A DNA stretch of 64,000 bases from Beroe forskalii (lineage: Eukaryota; Ctenophora; Nuda; Beroida; Beroidae): NCBI GenBank assembly GCA_011033025.1, contig WFMF01000131.1, positions 362,282 to 426,281 on the forward strand. The letters run 5' to 3'. The position numbers were made by a program, and so were the translations under genes. Position 1 is the stretch's first letter. Each line of letters opens with the position of its first letter. The notes beneath the pieces are model-generated. The model was given only the letters and a program-made list of their open reading frames with translations, was not told the origin of the DNA and searched no databases. Below are positions 9,804 to 20,936 of the stretch, one piece after another.

Positions 9804-10833
9804 TCGCAGTGAACCAGATGGACACGAGCGGATCGGACTCTGAGTTTGAAGAGTTTGTGGAGCTCTACAAAACCCTCAAAGCTGATCAGAGTGCACTGCA
9901 GTGCCCATCTCCTGTTACACTGGTCAGCGGGTCTATTTACCATATCCAGGATGTATTACTTTTCGAACTCAAGTACAAGAAACGCAGGAAAATCACCGAA
10001 TCTGATGTTGTTTGAAGGATTTTCCCTTGTTCTTAATTCGTTATGAGTTTTTTACGAGCTATTTCTGTATACACATTTTTAATTTTAGCCGCTCAATTTC
10101 AATTCTTCATTGAGTTGTGACACCTACTTCTTTATATTTGTCTCGAAAATTTCTTCAGCAGGACAGTATAGAAGTAAACTCAAAACTGCAATTGTTGTTA
10201 TTCCAAGAATACGTTTTCTACTTTTATATACACCAATTTAATAGTAAATACTGATTAATTAAACACTGTTACTGTGGACTTTTCAATTGAAACAACCATC
10301 CTAATTGAGCTGCCATGTTCGCGACCTCAGCTCGGAAGATGTTCTGAATGACATCTTCTCCCGTTCTATAATTCCTGGAGCGAAGGCCAATGCCAACGAT
10401 CCCACCAGACTTTGTTTTGCTATCGAGGTATTTACCAAGGAGCCAACCCGCCCCGAATATCCTCCATTTTCCAAATGTTTAAATATTTGAATGATTATCT
10501 TTGTCATTTTAACCTACTAAATTGTCATCAACAGAAGTTATTTACAAAATTTTTGTCTAAATCCTAATGATTTTTCCAAATTAGACCTTAAACCCACATT
10601 CCTGATAAATAGTTACGACCAGTAACTAGATATACTTTCTCCAGATGGGGCACTGGTTCTATCTTTATATTTGGACTACATTTGACCCTCGGACCCTTCG
10701 TTGCCAGACTGCACTGTGGAGATATTTGCTAAGAGCTGCTTTAGACACCACATGCCCAGTTTGCTTAGAGTTAGACCACACCAAGAGGTTAGCTCCAGCT
10801 TCCAACATCCCCCACCCGGCTATGGCGCACAAG
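9804..10833 (+). CDS. Possible multi-exon gene fragment, unknown product
   Basis: Three open segments have splice-like borders. Segment A follows CCTCCTGTTTCAG at 9803 and contains an ATG at 9818 opening with an acidic stretch (MDTSGSDSEFEEFVELYKTL). Segment B (about 10310-10427) reads DVLNDIFSRSIIPGAKANAN and ends at GAG|GTATTT. Segment C (10645-10833) follows TTTCTCCAG, is 189 bp and open in phase 0, contains a CPVCLELDH motif, and ends AAG|GTACTA. B and C are phase-compatible; the A-B junction is not resolved. I recognise no family. It could also be chance ORFs, so confidence is low. Confidence 0.22.
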
Positions 10834-10949
10834 GTACTAGCACGGTATTTTCGCAATGAATTAGAATGTTTCCGCGTCGTCATTTGGGCCTGATTTTCGC
10901 AAGGAGGGACTAGGGAGAAGTGAACCATGGGATGTTTAGTCTTTAAGTG

Positions 10950-12295
10950 TACGCATCTTAGTTTATTTTTGTCGCATTAGCACTTGTTTTGAAAATAAAC
11001 GCATCGAAACTGACAGCATTCGCATAATTCTATTCCAGTATTTTTGAAGATTTACAGTTTGAGCAGGTAGGATTGCTACCAGCATTGCAGTCTTTTGTCT
11101 GATGGTCATCAGAAGCACAGTTGCCACAGGTAGGTTTTTCTGCTTTGCATTCACTGACGAAATGTCCAAACTTTTGACATCGGTTGCAACGTTTGATGAA
11201 AAAGTGATCATGAACTTTACAAGATTGAAGCCCAATGTAGAGTCTGTTACCAATGTTGTCAATGAATTGTCTCACAGTGTTACTGACCCGAACATTTGCC
11301 TGAAACCTCTCGTTTTTTGTTCTGTTTTCTGATGTGGAGAACATTGAAGGTACCACCACTATCAACTAGTGATTTGATCTCTCTGGATGGGCCCTTATTA
11401 CTTTATTCATAAGGTCCTCTTTACTGAGCTCATTTTGAAGATTGGCAATGGATATGGTTGGCTGCAGATCTTCTTGATTTTTAAAGTTAACACTTGACTG
11501 TGTAAGTTTTTCTGCCAGTGCAGTCCTGTGATTCTGTGTTGGTAGTTCCACAACTGTGTTACCTGAACGGTCATGGTAGATTTTGTTAACATGAATGCCA
11601 TTCTCAGTTATCACACTTTCCAAATTTTGCATGTTTGTAGAGTCATCAGGTGTTTTATCTATAACCATTGTAGCTTTAGTTATCATGTTTTTCACTCTCT
11701 CAGGATCACTCCAGACATTTGTAGTGGCAGGAGGTGAAGGGATATCAGGCGTGCTAGAATGAATAGAAGTATTAGATATAACCTGTTCAAGCATTGTCTT
11801 GATGTGAGAAACATCAGTAGATAAATTTCCAACATTTGATGTGAGTGTATCAACTCTGGCATCTAGCTGTTCTACTTTGTCTTTCTGGGTAGAGCACTTT
11901 TTGATTTCAATAAGAGTCTTGCAAGGGTCACAAATGAAAACAAAACTGTGAGGTCTTTTTTGATATACCTGAGAATCAGTGTTAGACTTGAAAGTATTGT
12001 AGAATGACCTGGTGCAAACAATTTCATCATTTTTCTTGTCAATCATTTTTTCATCAGCAGGATCTCTACATACAGCATGTATTTGATGATCACACCAAAA
12101 ACAAACAAGATGAGTATCCCAGGCATGAGGGTCATTACAAGATGAACAAATACCGTTGGCATCAATCAGTCCATGGGGAGTTGCAGAGTTCTTCTCTTCA
12201 CTACTGTCTCTAGACATACCAGCAGTCTCAGCTTCTCGTTCATCTTCAGCCTTGTCATGATTGTGTCCTGAAACACAACCTGAGGAACCCAACAT
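10950..12295 (-). CDS. Non-LTR retrotransposon ORF1 (PHD-like finger, coiled coil, RRM-like, CCHC knuckles), frameshifted
   Basis: The minus frame 12295-11366 encodes 309 residues. It starts with a PHD-like Cys/His finger (C50, C53, C65, C68, H73, C76 and C122/C125), followed by a coiled-coil helix at about 135-170 and an RRM-like region. The reading then shifts frame near 11366-11375 and again near an A-run at about 11320. It continues (11365-11030) with RLYIGLQSCKVHDHF and zinc knuckles CNRCQKFGHFVSEC and CGNCASDDHQTKDC. A stop then interrupts a third knuckle. This gag-like order is typical of ORF1 of several LINE clades and would bind element RNA. No endonuclease or RT follows, so the copy is 3'-truncated or rearranged. 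Confidence 0.75.
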
Positions 12296-12299
12296 GCCT

Positions 12300-13146
12300 A
12301 TACCAAATTTGGATCTAGAGAGATGAGGGATTCTCTAAACTATTGCAGAAGGCAATAGCTAGATGTGATGTGAGCCTAAGCTTCACTTCACTGCTTTATA
12401 GCGGACTTTTGGGGAATCAGTAGGGTTCCTCAGTTAGTTAATTTAATATGTGTTGTGTTGTAAGTTTAAAATGAAATTGAAAATTGTATATTTTCATATT
12501 TTATTATAATTTTAAAGTTTTGAATAAAAAAAGTTCACCGAATGTCTCAATCGGATTCAAGCGGACTTAAGTTCACAACTTAATTCAGAAAAAAGAGGGA
12601 AAAAGATGTCACCACGATATATTTCGAAAATCTTTTTGAAAATAGCATAATATAATATCATGATGAAATTTAGTATTTGTAACGTTTTATTTGATTTCTT
12701 ATGAAAAAAGATTACTGATCAATCTAACACGACATAATTGTCTAAACTGGAATGGTCATATTTAGGTAGAATAATATAACAACCAATTTGTAATTTATAC
12801 GCTTTCGCTTGCGGGCATAGATGCATAAGAGGCCAAAGTGGCATGCGGAAATAGTTCTTGCAATAGAGTTCATAGATAGCTTCGTTCAGAAAAACAAGTT
12901 TTCTGACATTCAAAATTTATGAATATTCGAATAAGACAAATTCTTATTTTAACAAATTTCTCTCGGAAATCACGCTTAACTCATCTTCAATGAAACAACC
13001 CTAAAACTGATTTGTTTTGTATAGTGCGACTTGTAACGCCAAACAAAATTAGAAAGGAAAATATGGGAGCTGTCACACTTATGAAAGTATGAACATTGAA
13101 AAATCAGCTTTAAGGGTAAATTGACAAAATACAATGCACTATAAGG
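12300..13146. other. No gene seen
   Basis: Sequence upstream of the LINE ORF1 on the minus strand, probably partly its 5' UTR up to about 12430, then AT-rich DNA with no recognisable feature. Confidence 0.4.
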
Positions 13147-13887
13147 TTTAGGGGGCAGGGGGGTCTTTGGGGTGTCGATGGCCAAAATGGAGTTTTTGGC
13201 TAGAAATGATAGAGGAGCATCATAGCTACCAGAAAAACTTTACGGAATGAAAAAATCATGTTCCTAGCCTGAGTTATGCGATTTTGAAAATCGGAATTCG
13301 CCTGTAATTACAGTACACGCGGAAACTTCAATCGCGATTTGCCGAAAATGATCTTAAAAATCTATCTCCTCCTACTTTTTTTTTGAAGAATCGTCCTGAA
13401 ACTTTCCACATATGTTCTAAGGATTAAAATGAAATGAAGGGATTTGTCCAACGGATTTTCGATTTAGGCCTCAGAACCGAAAATATTCGATTTTGAATTT
13501 TCAAGGAGCCAAATTTTGAGGATTTTTGCCGGCCAGGAAAATTCAAAATCGAATATTTTCGGTTCTGAGGCCTAAATCAAAAATCCGTTGGACAAATCTC
13601 TTCATTTTAATCCTCAGAACATATCTGGAAAGTTTCAGGACGATTCTTCAAAAAAATGTAGGAGTAGATAGATTTTTAAGATCATTTTTGGCAAATCGCG
13701 ATTGAAGTTTGCGCGCGTACTGTAATTACTGGCAAATTCCGATTCTCAAAATCGCATTACTCAGGCTAGGAACAAGATTTTTTCATTCCGTAAAGTTTTT
13801 CTGGTAGCTACATTGCTCCTCCATCATTTCTAGCCAAAAACTCCATTTTGGCCATCGACAACCCAAAGACCCGCCCTGCCTCCTTAA
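13147..13887. mobile_element. TTAA-bordered foldback element, family F, copy 1
   Basis: This 741-bp unit is one near-continuous palindrome centred near 13517. The left arm starts TTTAGGGGGCAGGG; the right arm ends CCCTGCCTCCTTAA. Both arms contain GATTTGCCGAAAATGATCTT and AACTTTACGGAATG as mirrored copies. The border TTAA (TTTA on the left) suggests a piggyBac- or Kolobok-type target site. It has no coding potential. Relatives lie at 34362-35075 and 28794-29835. Confidence 0.8.
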
Positions 13888-14640
13888 GTCAGACCATTAC
13901 TCGGAAGCTGTGAATAATAATGTAGCCACCGTCCTACCACTTACCCAAAGCATCTGTCGTTCATACAGATGAGCAGATGATATTCCTAGGAGTTCAAAAG
14001 GACGTCAGAGCCTCTGACTCAGAGGTAACAATACCTACTCCAAGTCATACCTAGTACCCACTAACTTCTTTACTTATAAAGGGAAATTCGTTCTGAATTC
14101 AACATAGCCGTGGCTCCCATCCGTCCTCCCTCTTCCAGTCAGCATTAAGAAACCCTTTATTAAATGATAACAATATTATAATACCCTTGAGATCGTCGAC
14201 TGAGTGCAAAACAATCCTATCTCCAACTTTTGTCTGCGGCCTTTCTGGAGGCCCCTCCACCTTTTACAATTGATTCCATTCTCACATTAGTCAATAGTCG
14301 TTGTAGGCCTAAAAATCGAAGTTGAAAAATATCGTAAATCCATTCCCAAATTTTGGTGAATACAAGACCATCCTATATTGCCTTAGGATCCCTATTCACC
14401 ACAATTTGCAGAAATAAAATAATAATAATAATGATAAAATATGGTTGCTTATACACAATAACGAGGTGATAAAATAACAAATACTTTAACCCTATGCACA
14501 ACTGTGTGGAATACTTCAAAAACTGAGTTTATTCTGGAGTTAGGATACCGGAAATGATGAATCAGTATCCTATCTCCATTGGCACGAATGAAATAATTGA
14601 GAAATGCTATTAAAAGACAGTATTAAAAGTATCCTATCTC
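13888..14640. other. No gene seen
   Basis: Contains several scattered copies of the phrase ATCCTATCTCC (about 14215, 14570, 14630), which also recurs near 19240-19560. A small (ATA)n run lies near 14420. Nothing coding. Confidence 0.4.
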
Positions 14641-14644
14641 CAAT

Positions 14645-14707
14645 AGCTTGAAATCTTGAAGTACTACTGTATTGGGCCAATACAGCAGTACTTCAAGATT
14701 TCAAGCT
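14645..14707. repeat. Perfect-looking long hairpin
   Basis: AGCTTGAAATCTTGAAGTAC is answered by GTACTTCAAGATTTCAAGCT with almost no loop (GGGCC at the centre), giving a stem of about 30 bp with one mismatch. Half of it (TTGAAGTACTACTGTATTGG) recurs near 19217. Confidence 0.85.
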
Positions 14708-14780
14708 TTGGATTGGCAAATCCTCAAAAGATGGTCTGAAGATCTTATTCTTTATAAAGTTATAATCACTCTTATTATTT

Positions 14781-15213
14781 TAATCAGAAATAGGACGAGT
14801 AGAGTGGTTACGAACATCTTCAATTGTAACAATTAAAACGTCTTGTTCTTGTGATATTTCAATGAATATATCATTCATCATAGTCATACATTCTGAGAAG
14901 TTAATTGGTTAGAACATACAACTGACACGCAACATATTCATATCACTACGCTCTTATCTTAACTAAATCTATAAATAATTGAATTAAATTAATTAATAAT
15001 TGAATTAAATTAATTTAATTCAATTATTTATAGATTTAGTTAAGATAAGAGCGTAGTGATATGAATATGTTGCGTGTCAGTTGTAAGTTCTAACTTCTCA
15101 GAATGTATGACTATGATGAATGATATATTCATTGAAATATCACAAGAACACGACGTTTTAATTGTTACAATTGAAGATGTTCGTAACCTCTCTACTCGTC
15201 CTATTTCTGATTA
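14781..15213. mobile_element. Foldback element with arms of about 200 bp
   Basis: The left arm begins TAATCAGAAATAGGACGAGT and the right arm ends with its complement CTCGTCCTATTTCTGATTA. The two arms meet in an AT-only centre near 14990-15010. Only a few mismatches separate the arms. There is no ORF, and I could not identify a clear target duplication. Confidence 0.85.
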
Positions 15214-15329
15214 AATTGACGAAGAAATCCCTATTCTACACACCACTCTTATTATAATCTTTCAATGCATTTATGACATCAGCGTTGTAGCAGTGCTTGG
15301 TAACACCACATGGCCGGTGAATGAACTTT

Positions 15330-15636
15330 TTATTTTGAAGGTTTTACTTCTATTCCAACAGCTGTAACAGCCGATGACAGGAATCGAAGGATTCAAGTGT
15401 AATCAAGCCAGTGACGGTTAAGGAAGTGTAATCCATGCTTTCTTCGCCCGAGACTTCGCTGCAATGGGCAGCTCCTCATTTAACCCTCCCGCACAGTTTC
15501 CTGTACGCTCGGCTGAGTGAGCCGTGTGGCTGCTTAGGTAAGAGTTCCCTCCCTTAGCACGGTTGGCACGGCCGGGAATCGAACCACCAACCTCTCGATT
15601 GAAAGTACGACGCCTTAACCACTGCGCTACCTACTT
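15330..15636 (-). mobile_element. tRNA-derived SINE
   Basis: Read on the minus strand, the head (15636-15561) has a tRNA-type pol III promoter: A box TAGCGCAGTGG (15629-15619) and B box GGTTCGATTCC (15585-15575), with tRNA-like spacing and a GGCCGTGCCAACC 3' stem. A non-tRNA body follows to an A-rich end at about 15335. A real tRNA is unlikely because the acceptor stem does not pair and a long body is attached. Confidence 0.75.
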
Positions 15637-15639
15637 ATA

Positions 15640-16195
15640 TGCAAAGCTGAAGTTTTATACAATGATTCGTTCGGCATTATAATATAGTGATTATCAGCAT
15701 ACATGTCATGCAGTCTCGTTGGTACAGGTGATAAATTGTTCACCTAGGCACTGCTGCAGAGATGAACGACTCTGTATACGGCCACTCAGTGATTGCAAGG
15801 TATGCACGGATTATAGGCTTTTACCACACTGTAAATTGAAGCAGATACTCAGATAATGTGATGCTTTCCATTCAGCCCATTCATAGATTCATAATGACAT
15901 TGTTTTGTTGACATTCTGTGTCCCTGATACTCCTCCCCCTTGCTTAAATCCACTGTGAACCTTATCATGAGTGGAAAAAAATTATTCAGATTCAGTTTCC
16001 GAGATTTTTTCGTCAGTTTGGTCTGAAACAGAGCTTGCTCGCGGCGCTTCGCACCACCTCGCTCGCAGATAGTAATATTGCAACACAATTTGGTTACATC
16101 ATAATACAACAACCCTCCAAAGGCGAAAATTCTACGATCTTATTAACGTTTTGCATTGGAGCCCACTTCAAAACTAATTGTCTGACTCTTCAAGT
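15640..16195. other. No gene seen
   Basis: AT-rich sequence with short ORFs on both strands; no motif recognised. Confidence 0.35.
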
Positions 16196-16199
16196 TCAA

Positions 16200-16445
16200 C
16201 CAAAAAAGCCCGCTGCAGGCGAAAATTTTGAAGGTTTTAAATTTGTGGCTGGTTCCGAGGCCAATTTTCTGACACATTTCAAGCACAACAGCCCGCCGCA
16301 GGCGAAAATTTCAACCAAAAGATCAACCAAAAAAGCTCGCTGCAGGCAAAAATTTTAAAGTTCTCAATTTGGGGCTGGTTCCAAGGCCAATTTTCTGACA
16401 CATTACAAGCACAACAGCCCGCCGCAGGCGAAAATTTTTAAGTTT
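16200..16445. repeat. Degenerate tandem repeat with GCAGGCGAAAATTTT cores
   Basis: The block CAGCCCGCCGCAGGCGAAAA followed by GGCTGGTTCC(G/A)AGGCCAATTTTCTGACACAT recurs about two and a half times with a period of roughly 120-130 bp. The plus-strand ORF over it is a repeat artefact. Confidence 0.7.
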
Positions 16446-16819
16446 TTACATCGAGCTGAAAAACTGTACCTACTTAAACTGGTAAACTGATTCAGTCTGG
16501 TTTTAAGTTACCGAACTGAATTGATGAAATCAATAGTACTGCAATATGAAATTGGTAAGCTCTGACAGTTGCTTGTGTTATACTCTATTAAACAGGTACC
16601 ATTGCCAAAGTTTGTTCAGTTTCAGATTTTCTCAAAAATTTCAGTTCGGTTTTTAATTTTTCAGTTCCCGTCGGGAACCTAAGGAGACTTTATTCCAGTC
16701 ATGAACCTTATTAAGCGGTTACATGTCGAAGTGGTGACCGTATACCGCAACTTACATGGTCGAGGCGACAGCCGAAACTGTGTAAGTTGCATAATGGACG
16801 AGGCGTGCCGAGTTCATTA

Positions 16820-17059
16820 TCAAAGGTATATGGTCACAGCTGAGATCATGGAACCGCATAATGCATTGCAACTCGCTTTTGAACAATCTGTCAGAAGTGT
16901 GGTGAGCATTGCTTTCTTCATTTTGGGATTGTTTAATGCCTCTCCAAAAACTATACCAATCTTTTTCATCGCTCCAAGAGATTTGTCTAACCAAGCAACA
17001 GTGTCATCACGAAGATTGTCCGAAAGTATGCAGGATCTACCCTCGAGATAATTCTTCAT
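16820..17059 (-). CDS. Unidentified ORF, possible terminal exon
   Basis: This 79-codon minus frame is open and has a balanced composition (WLDKSLGAMKKIGIVFGEAL, then a Cys/Ser-rich end). It stops with TGA at 16820. An AATAAA (minus strand, about 16692) lies downstream at a 3'-UTR-like distance. Just upstream, another frame is open (EELIKEKLINEEL), so a splice site or frameshift may join them. No family is recognised and the opposite strand also carries a 116-codon ORF, so this is weak. Confidence 0.2.
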   Translation of the reverse strand: MKNYLEGRSCILSDNLRDDTVAWLDKSLGAMKKIGIVFGEALNNPKMKKAMLTTLLTDCSKASCNALCGSMISAVTIYL

Positions 17060-17064
17060 TTATT

Positions 17065-17470
17065 AACTTCTCTTTGATGAGTTCCTCAGAAGGTATGTTG
17101 TATTATTATGGCACTATAGTACAATACCACTGTTGCTGTGATAAGCGAGAGATAAGAGAGTGATAAATTAGCAACCAAATGTAAATAAGATACCACTGAT
17201 TACAGTGTGCACTGTGCAGTGTTGTGTGTAGTGACCGGAAGTCACCATACCCTGCAATTGTTGGAAAACCGTAGTGGACAGAGGGACATAGAGAAATATT
17301 TTAACTTTTTAAAGAAATAATTAGGGCTGAGGTAACAGTTATGAGGGCTTAGAATGAAATAGATATTATGAGGGTTAGAATAATGAAGGACAATCTTAAA
17401 TATTCACCTTCAATTAAAAAAAAATCAATTACAAACCCTAAGTCCTTTGCCCCTGAGCCGAGTAGTTTCT
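17065..17470. other. No gene seen
   Basis: AT-rich, short ORFs only. A TGAGGGCTTAGAATGA-like phrase is roughly duplicated near 17340-17385. Confidence 0.3.
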
Positions 17471-17471
17471 T

Positions 17472-17665
17472 GTCAATTCCCGCCCTGGCCAGGGCGGTAA
17501 CCCCCCCGCGGTAATAAAAAAGACTGGCCAGGGGTATAAGTTAGAGATTTGAGTGTCACAGGGTGATTCCCGCCCTGGCCAGGGCGGTAACCCCCCGCGG
17601 TAATAGAAAAGACTGGCAAGGGTATATATTAGAGATTTGAGTGTCACAGGGTGATATAAGAATAC
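17472..17665. repeat. Tandem duplication, about 96-bp unit
   Basis: ATTCCCGCCCTGGCCAGGGC through GTGTCACAGGGTGAT is present twice head to tail with few differences. The core CGCCCTGGCCAGGGCG is a palindrome; a related CCGCCCTGGCCAGGGC sits at about 24989. Confidence 0.85.
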
Positions 17666-17699
17666 ATAATAATAAGATAGATCATGATAATTGGGAGCA

Positions 17700-18480
17700 A
17701 ATTTGGAGAGCCGAGATGTCAAGAACGGGAAATGGTAGAGCCATGATCGAGGTCAGGTTTTGTTGATCTACGATAGGAAAATGTTATAGGCTATAAGAGA
17801 AGTTCTGGTGACGTCATTATCACGTCACTATGACGTCATCAATTAAGCGAAATTTTATTTCTTTTTTAGGTCATCTTTGTGCGCATTTTTCACCAAGAAG
17901 GAATGGAGATAGCTCAAAAATGTTGAAAATCGTTAGTTGGAAATTTAAAGAGCTTTCAGAAAATCATACGGATCATTGGGCTATCTCGATTTTTCATCGA
18001 GATATACGCGATTTTCTAAGGTACGGTGAAAAATCGATTTCCAAATTATAGGTCAAAACTGAAACGAGTGAGATGTACCAAGTATCTTGAGATGAGACCG
18101 GTCAAAGTATGTTCTACTAAGGCGGAATTGCTTAATAGGCTATATGGGTAATTGGTTTGAGCCTATTTTGGTGCTGTGATGACGTCATCAAAATTGCGTA
18201 AAACCACTAAAATAACGTATTTTGCGATAAAACGCTATTTTGCACTACTTTGAACATCTCTAATTCAAAGAGTTTTCATCGGATAATGTTTTACGTCGAT
18301 ATTTTGCTTTTAGACCTCGAGATTTAGCTATAAAAATAGTTTCAAGGTGATCGGTCGAAGAATGTCGTCATGTGAAGCCTCTAAAAATTGAGATGCAAAA
18401 TGGTTGAAATTGCGTTTATAACGAAAAATTGTACTGTAGTCCTATTCTGTGATACGATAGTGAACTGATAATGGTTTCTC
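17700..18480. repeat. Old dispersed repeat, related to 35370-35540
   Basis: A stretch at about 17940-18130 (ATCGAGATATACGCGATTTT, then GGTGAAAAATCG, GAGTGAGATGT) resembles 35385-35530 with many substitutions. No ORF is convincing. The remainder is AT-rich with repeated 'ATGACGTCATCA' motifs (17820-17840, 18178-18190). Confidence 0.45.
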
Positions 18481-18526
18481 CATGTCTCGCAGTGACTAGG
18501 GATGGAAATATACGATGGAATAGTGA

Positions 18527-18850
18527 AGCACGTGAGTTCACGCGGACGTTTTGTAGAAATTAGGGATTTTGAAGAAATTGATATTTAAACGGGATTTTCG
18601 ACTTGATTACGTTGAAATGAGTTTAAATACGACTACTTCACGTGAAATTAGATCTGGTTGCTATATTTCAGCACGTGAGTACACACGGCCGTTTTGTAGA
18701 AATTAGGGGATTTGAAGAAATTGATATTTACACGGGATTTTCGACTTGGTTATATTGAAATGAGTTCAAATACGACTGATGCATGTGAAATTAGATCTGT
18801 TTGCGATATTTCGGCACGTGAGTTCACATGGATGATTTGTAGAAATTAAG
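18527..18850. repeat. Tandem repeat, about 143-bp unit, 2.3 copies
   Basis: GCACGTGAGTTCAC starts at about 18527, 18671 and 18814; each is followed by TTTTGTAGAAATTAG and GAAGAAATTGATATTTA. The last copy is truncated. Confidence 0.8.
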
Positions 18851-18884
18851 AAATATATCAATTCTAGTAAATCCAAGTTAGAAT

Positions 18885-19030
18885 AACGTAGTTTTGGACT
18901 TCGTCAGGGTGAGTTACGTGGGTTAGACTTGCGTGTGGGCTTATAACGTGGGTTCGGACTACGTGAGGGCAAGTTACGTGGCTCCAAACTGCCTTTGGGC
19001 AAGTAACATGGGTTCAAACATACATCTGTC
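18885..19030. repeat. Degenerate short tandem repeat
   Basis: Units of about 35-37 bp carry ACGTGGGTTCGGACT and GGGCAAGTTACGTGG-like phrases, four times with heavy drift. Confidence 0.5.
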
Positions 19031-19038
19031 AAGATATC

Positions 19039-19148
19039 ACCACCAAAACCGTTGGACGGTTGGTCTAGCCTGAAAAGAGATAAAATGGGCTGATCACATC
19101 CAAACCAGCGGGGGGTTACTAGACCAACCGTCCAACGGTTTTGGTGGT
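19039..19148. repeat. Inverted repeat, 30-bp arms (mini-MITE)
   Basis: ACCACCAAAACCGTTGGACG at 19039 is matched by its complement ending at 19148; the arms extend to CTAG at the inner border, with a spacer of about 50 bp. No clear target duplication. Confidence 0.75.
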
Positions 19149-19149
19149 T

Positions 19150-20100
19150 TTATATTAATAAGAATTTATTAAATTGCCGTTATGAATAGAAGTTAGTAGA
19201 GCCAAGATAAGAACTGTTATTGAAGTACTACTGTATTGGAGATAGGATCCTTGTCATACTGTATTTTGATAGCGTTTCTCAATTATTTCATTGATGCCAA
19301 TGAAGATAGGATATTAATTCACAATTTTTGTATCCTAACTCCAGGTAAACAAATAATATCTATCCTATCTCCATTTTGAAAGAAACAATTTTCCATTTCT
19401 CTCATGTTTGTGGCATAAGCAGAGCAAAACCAATCTGTTCTCAACAGGGCGCACCGATTTTTTTAAGGATCAACAATTCACTGATCGTTTGGAACTAAGG
19501 AAAATCGAAAAAACAGTTTTTGTTGAATTTCTCGAAAAGTAATCACCCATGAAGATAGGATAGTGGGATTTAAGCTTTTTTGATGTCGTAATATGTGACA
19601 GTTCCCATAATATCTATACTACTAATTTTCGTATAGTACTATGAAACTAACTCGGATTTAAAGAGTTTATACGTCCGAGTGTATAAAGTTTAGGAAAAAT
19701 TCTCAATTTTTGTCCGACCTGCTTGCGTTGATTTTCATGAAGCGTTATTGAGTTGTATTGAGCATCATTGTTGTTGGCCCTGTAAGAGATTTGTAGTTGA
19801 GTGTGTTTTCCTGTATAATGTCTCGATAATCATTGAAAAACCAGCGCCAAAAACATACAATTTAAAGAATTAAACATTATAGATTTAAACACACGATTTA
19901 AAATTGGTTAAAATTCGATGAATCCCATATTAGCAGGAAGAAGCCCGAGTGTTTAAACAAGGGTTGCTGAAAGAAATACTTGAAAATGCAGTTTTGTAAA
20001 AAAGAAATCTAACTTGATTCTCAAAAATGCGATAAAAATTCCATGATCAGAGATCAAATGAAATTTTGAATCCGATTTTCAAAATACCATAACTAGTAGG
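19150..20100. other. No gene seen
   Basis: AT-rich with scattered 'AGATAGGAT' phrases also seen at 14.2-14.7 kb, suggesting remnants of one old repeat. No coding signal. Confidence 0.35.
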
Positions 20101-20187
20101 GGGTCTTTAGGGAGGCGATGGCCAAAATGGATAGAGGAGCATCCTAATGCTGGCGATACTTTTTGGTCGTAGTACTTTATATATGGT

Positions 20188-20515
20188 ACATGATAAGGCA
20201 AATGACCAGTCGACCGATGCACCCTCAACACACCAAAATACCATAAAAACACCCTATATTATGTTAAGTACCTATGCTATCTTAGTATTTTAGCTAGATT
20301 AGATGTGTTAGTCATGTTTGCCATAACTAACATAAATAACATGCCAATTGTCATGATAAGGCAAAGTCGACCGATGTACCCTCAACACACCAAAATACCT
20401 TATACCATTAACACATCCTATATTATGTTAAGTATGCTATGTTAGTATTTTAGGTATATTAGTTGTGTTAGTTATGTTTGCCATAACTAACAGGCCAAGC
20501 GTCATGATAAGGCAA
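20188..20515. repeat. Tandem duplication, about 163-bp unit
   Basis: CATGATAAGGCAAA...GACCGATG(C/T)ACCCTCAACACACC through TTTGCCATAACTAACA occurs twice head to tail with small indels, and a third CATGATAAGGCAA starts at about 20501. A fragment of the family F foldback end (GGCGATGGCCAAAATGG, about 20117) lies just before. Confidence 0.8.
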
Positions 20516-20584
20516 TGTGAAATTTAAAGTGCTTTTAGATGTTCAAAATCACTCATGAAGTCATGATAAGAATTGAAACAATGA

Positions 20585-20735
20585 TCAGAAGGGGTCAGTA
20601 GGGGTTCACCAGGGGGTCAGTAGGAGTTCACCAGGGGGTCAGCAGGGGTTCACCAGGGGGTCAGTAGGGGGTCAGCAGGGGTCCAGTAGGGGGTCAGCAG
20701 GGGGTCAGTAGGGGGTCATTGGTATACTTTCGAAT
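20585..20735. repeat. CTGACCCCCT minisatellite, copy 2 (inverted)
   Basis: About eleven units of AGGGGGTCAGT/AGGGGTTCACC end in CATTGGTATACTTTCG, the inverted counterpart of the array at 9541-9640 with the same unique flank. Confidence 0.85.
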
Positions 20736-20936
20736 ATGCCCCAAAATTGTCCGCATCTTTATCTGTTTATAACCCACTTCTAACTTGAGTAAATATAATT
20801 CCTCTTTATGGCGAAATTATCGCAACTAAAAATAGGTATCTTGATATGAAAGAATAATCGCTGATTTTCACAATGGAAGAAATTGTTCAATTCTGACCTT
20901 ATCTCCTACAAAAGTTGATAGTCTTCTGTCCTAATG

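Noticed and set aside
15561..15636. Functional tRNA gene
   Set aside because: Boxes are good but the acceptor stem does not close, the anticodon arm is poor, and a SINE body is attached.
16701..17051. Plus-strand ORF of 116 codons
   Set aside because: Overlaps the more plausible minus frame; no motif. The minus frame itself is also kept only at low confidence.
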